From: Phaeodactylibacter luteus
Lineage (GTDB): Bacteria; Bacteroidota; Bacteroidia; Chitinophagales; Saprospiraceae
DNA length: 33,210 bases
NCBI RefSeq assembly: GCF_007993045.1
Contig: NZ_VOOR01000053.1
Location: forward strand, 1-33,210
Direction: 5' to 3'
The position numbers and the translations under genes are program-made. This document shows positions 32,211 to 33,210 of the stretch, piece by piece. The notes under the pieces are model-generated. The model saw only the letters and a list, made by a program, of their open reading frames with translations, ran no database searches and was not told where the DNA came from. Within the stretch, counting starts at the first letter, position 1. The number at the start of each line of letters is the position of its first letter.

Positions 32211-32759
32211 TTAGAATTTCAGGTCAAAGCGGCCGTCTCTGACTTCGCGTACTTCATCTGTACCGTAATCCTTAAAATCAAAGCTAAAAGTGCCCGAGAG
32301 GATGCGCTCATCAAGATCAAACTTATGAATGTCCACAACACGGCTGACTGTAGTATCAAGGCGATATTGCCAATTGCCTGTGTTCCAGTCGTTAAATGAG
32401 GCCGACCCAATCAATGAATCGTCCGATTCATTGATCTCTTTAATATTTAGCCCAATATGTATAACTTGATCAGTCTCATCACATTCGCCATTTGGCCTTC
32501 TATCGACACGTATGTAAAAGTGGTTTACCTCTTCATGATGCACCACCGTAATCTCCCCAAAATCAAGCGGCGTTTGGATCAGCTGCCAGTCTACGTGGGG
32601 CACCCATACCTCCCCGTCAATCACGCAGCCGAAGGTATTAAGCCCTTCTGTGGTGAGTGGGGGGAGTTTGAGCTCCGGGCAGTCGTTTGGCTTGTCGCAC
32701 CCGGGCCACAGCAGAGGCACCGCAAGCAGCCAGGTGAGCAGTAGGAATTTGTTTTTCAT
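32211..32759 (-). CDS. Predicted lipoprotein, DUF6252-like
   Basis: This 182-residue protein has a lipoprotein signal: a hydrophobic N-terminus and the lipobox LWPGC with Cys21 as the probable lipidated residue. Residues 36-55 (TTEGLNTFGCVIDGEVWVPH) match the DUF6252-type proteins common in Bacteroidota. The rest is beta-rich and ends GRFDLKF. It probably sits in the outer membrane. It lies 20 bp upstream of the surface hydrolase gene on the same strand and is probably co-transcribed. No promoter match was found in the upstream stretch. Confidence 0.82.
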   Translation of the reverse strand: MKNKFLLLTWLLAVPLLWPGCDKPNDCPELKLPPLTTEGLNTFGCVIDGEVWVPHVDWQLIQTPLDFGEITVVHHEEVNHFYIRVDRRPNGECDETDQVIHIGLNIKEINESDDSLIGSASFNDWNTGNWQYRLDTTVSRVVDIHKFDLDERILSGTFSFDFKDYGTDEVREVRDGRFDLKF

Positions 32760-33210
32760 AGGTGAAGGTTTTTATGTGTTAAAAAATAGGAATTGACTTG
32801 GATCCACCCCCGCCCTACGGGCACCCCCGTGTCACGGCGCTGTAGCCAGTTGCGCTGTCGGAAGCGCCCAGCGGAGCATAGCACAGACAGAGGATTCAGC
32901 TACCGGCTGTCCCAGGCATATCTGTTTAATGCCAATACCAATGGTACTGCTATAACTCAAGGCTTTAGCAGGGCGGTTATGTTTTTTGTTCAATTAAGTG
33001 TAGTGGTTGCACAGGAAGCGCCGGTTTTTGTTGCTGCGCGCAGTGATCAGTGCAATTGATTAATAATATACAGCTTAGCCGTGGGAATGTCAAGATAAGG
33101 GGTGAAAAACATTGTGTTTTCCTGGGCTTGACCGGGGGCAGATAGAGCGTTCGCCCCGGCTCGGTTGGGAAACATAAAACTCTACCTGCCTGCCCCGGGT
33201 AGACAGGTTC
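32760..33210. other. 451-bp stretch without an intact gene
   Basis: It contains the possible gene relic described separately at about 32893-33059. It also contains a hairpin at 33132-33159 (CCGGGG-GC paired with GCCCCGG) and an imperfect palindrome near 33190-33210 cut by the window edge. No promoter match for the lipoprotein operon was found here. Confidence 0.4.
32893..33059 (+). pseudogene. Possible relic of a T9SS-type protein
   Basis: In the plus-strand frame, the residues SYRLSQAYLFNANTNGTAIT followed by QGF resemble the 'S(Y/W)SIGQ...NGT.(I/L)TQG(F/V)QQP' segment that precedes sorting domains in many Bacteroidota secreted proteins. Upstream there is no signal peptide. Downstream the match ends at once (SRAVMFFVQ), and no sorting domain follows before the stop at 33059. 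It looks like a fragment, but the resemblance rests on about 23 residues. Confidence 0.3.

Noticed and set aside
32800-32885. Possible fifth copy of the dispersed repeat (CCTACGGGC...CGGCGCTGTAGCC and GGAGCATAGC).
   Set aside because: Only short scattered blocks match, and the order and stem of the repeat are not preserved.
1-33210. CRISPR array, tRNA, rRNA, prophage or transposase gene.
   Set aside because: No spaced direct repeats of array type, no cloverleaf with a T-loop GTTCRANNC, and no recognisable phage or transposase protein was found on reading both strands.

Overview
The window looks like a chromosomal stretch of a Bacteroidota (Bacteroidetes) bacterium. The evidence is a TonB-dependent receptor with an N-terminal carboxypeptidase-regulatory domain, a type IX secretion (T9SS) C-terminal sorting domain, Bacteroidota-restricted families (DUF5606, DUF6427, DUF6252-like lipoprotein, LETM1-related TerB-like protein), and promoters of the TTG-N20-TAnnTTTG kind. 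A member of the Saprospiria is my guess from protein style only. Most genes are housekeeping or accessory metabolism. No rRNA, tRNA, CRISPR array, phage or transposase gene was seen.

Layout. 58-3562 (minus): adenosine deaminase followed by a TonB-dependent receptor, with three exactly 21-bp-phased motifs between them. 3891-7835 (plus): a TerB/LETM1-like protein, a DUF5606 protein and an M3 oligoendopeptidase. 7839-11139 (minus): a predicted outer-membrane protein, imidazolonepropionase (hutI) and a secreted thioredoxin-fold/SPOR fusion. 11865-13266: an XRE-type regulator divergent from an ECF sigma factor. 13704-15632 (plus): a subtilisin-like protease ending in a SPOR domain. 15698-17034 (minus): hemB and yidD. 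17641-23202 (plus): an SLC13-type transporter, an MFS transporter, a small muconolactone-isomerase-like protein, an alpha/beta hydrolase and a DUF6427 membrane protein. 23889-27327 (plus): a stand-alone DsbD N-terminal domain protein and a full DsbD with two such domains. 32759-27420 (minus): a lipoprotein and a large T9SS-exported hydrolase/beta-helix protein now broken into three reading frames.

The least explained material is intergenic. Four copies (3665-3788, 11638-11785, 17312-17407, 23220-23565) belong to one dispersed structured repeat. One stem shows compensatory base changes between copies. In the last copy a 191-bp fold-back element has inserted and duplicated TTA. A second 169-bp fold-back element flanked by AGC lies just downstream, and an inverted copy of the repeat's left end closes the region at 23767-23786. 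The same end motif also appears at the window's left edge (8-32).

The second notable locus is the large surface protein at 27420-32190. Its signal-peptide part is separated from the hydrolase part by a run of 11 G. The hydrolase part is separated from the beta-helix/T9SS part by one in-frame TAG. This is either a phase-variable (contingency) gene, a decaying gene, or homopolymer sequencing error; the sequence alone cannot decide.
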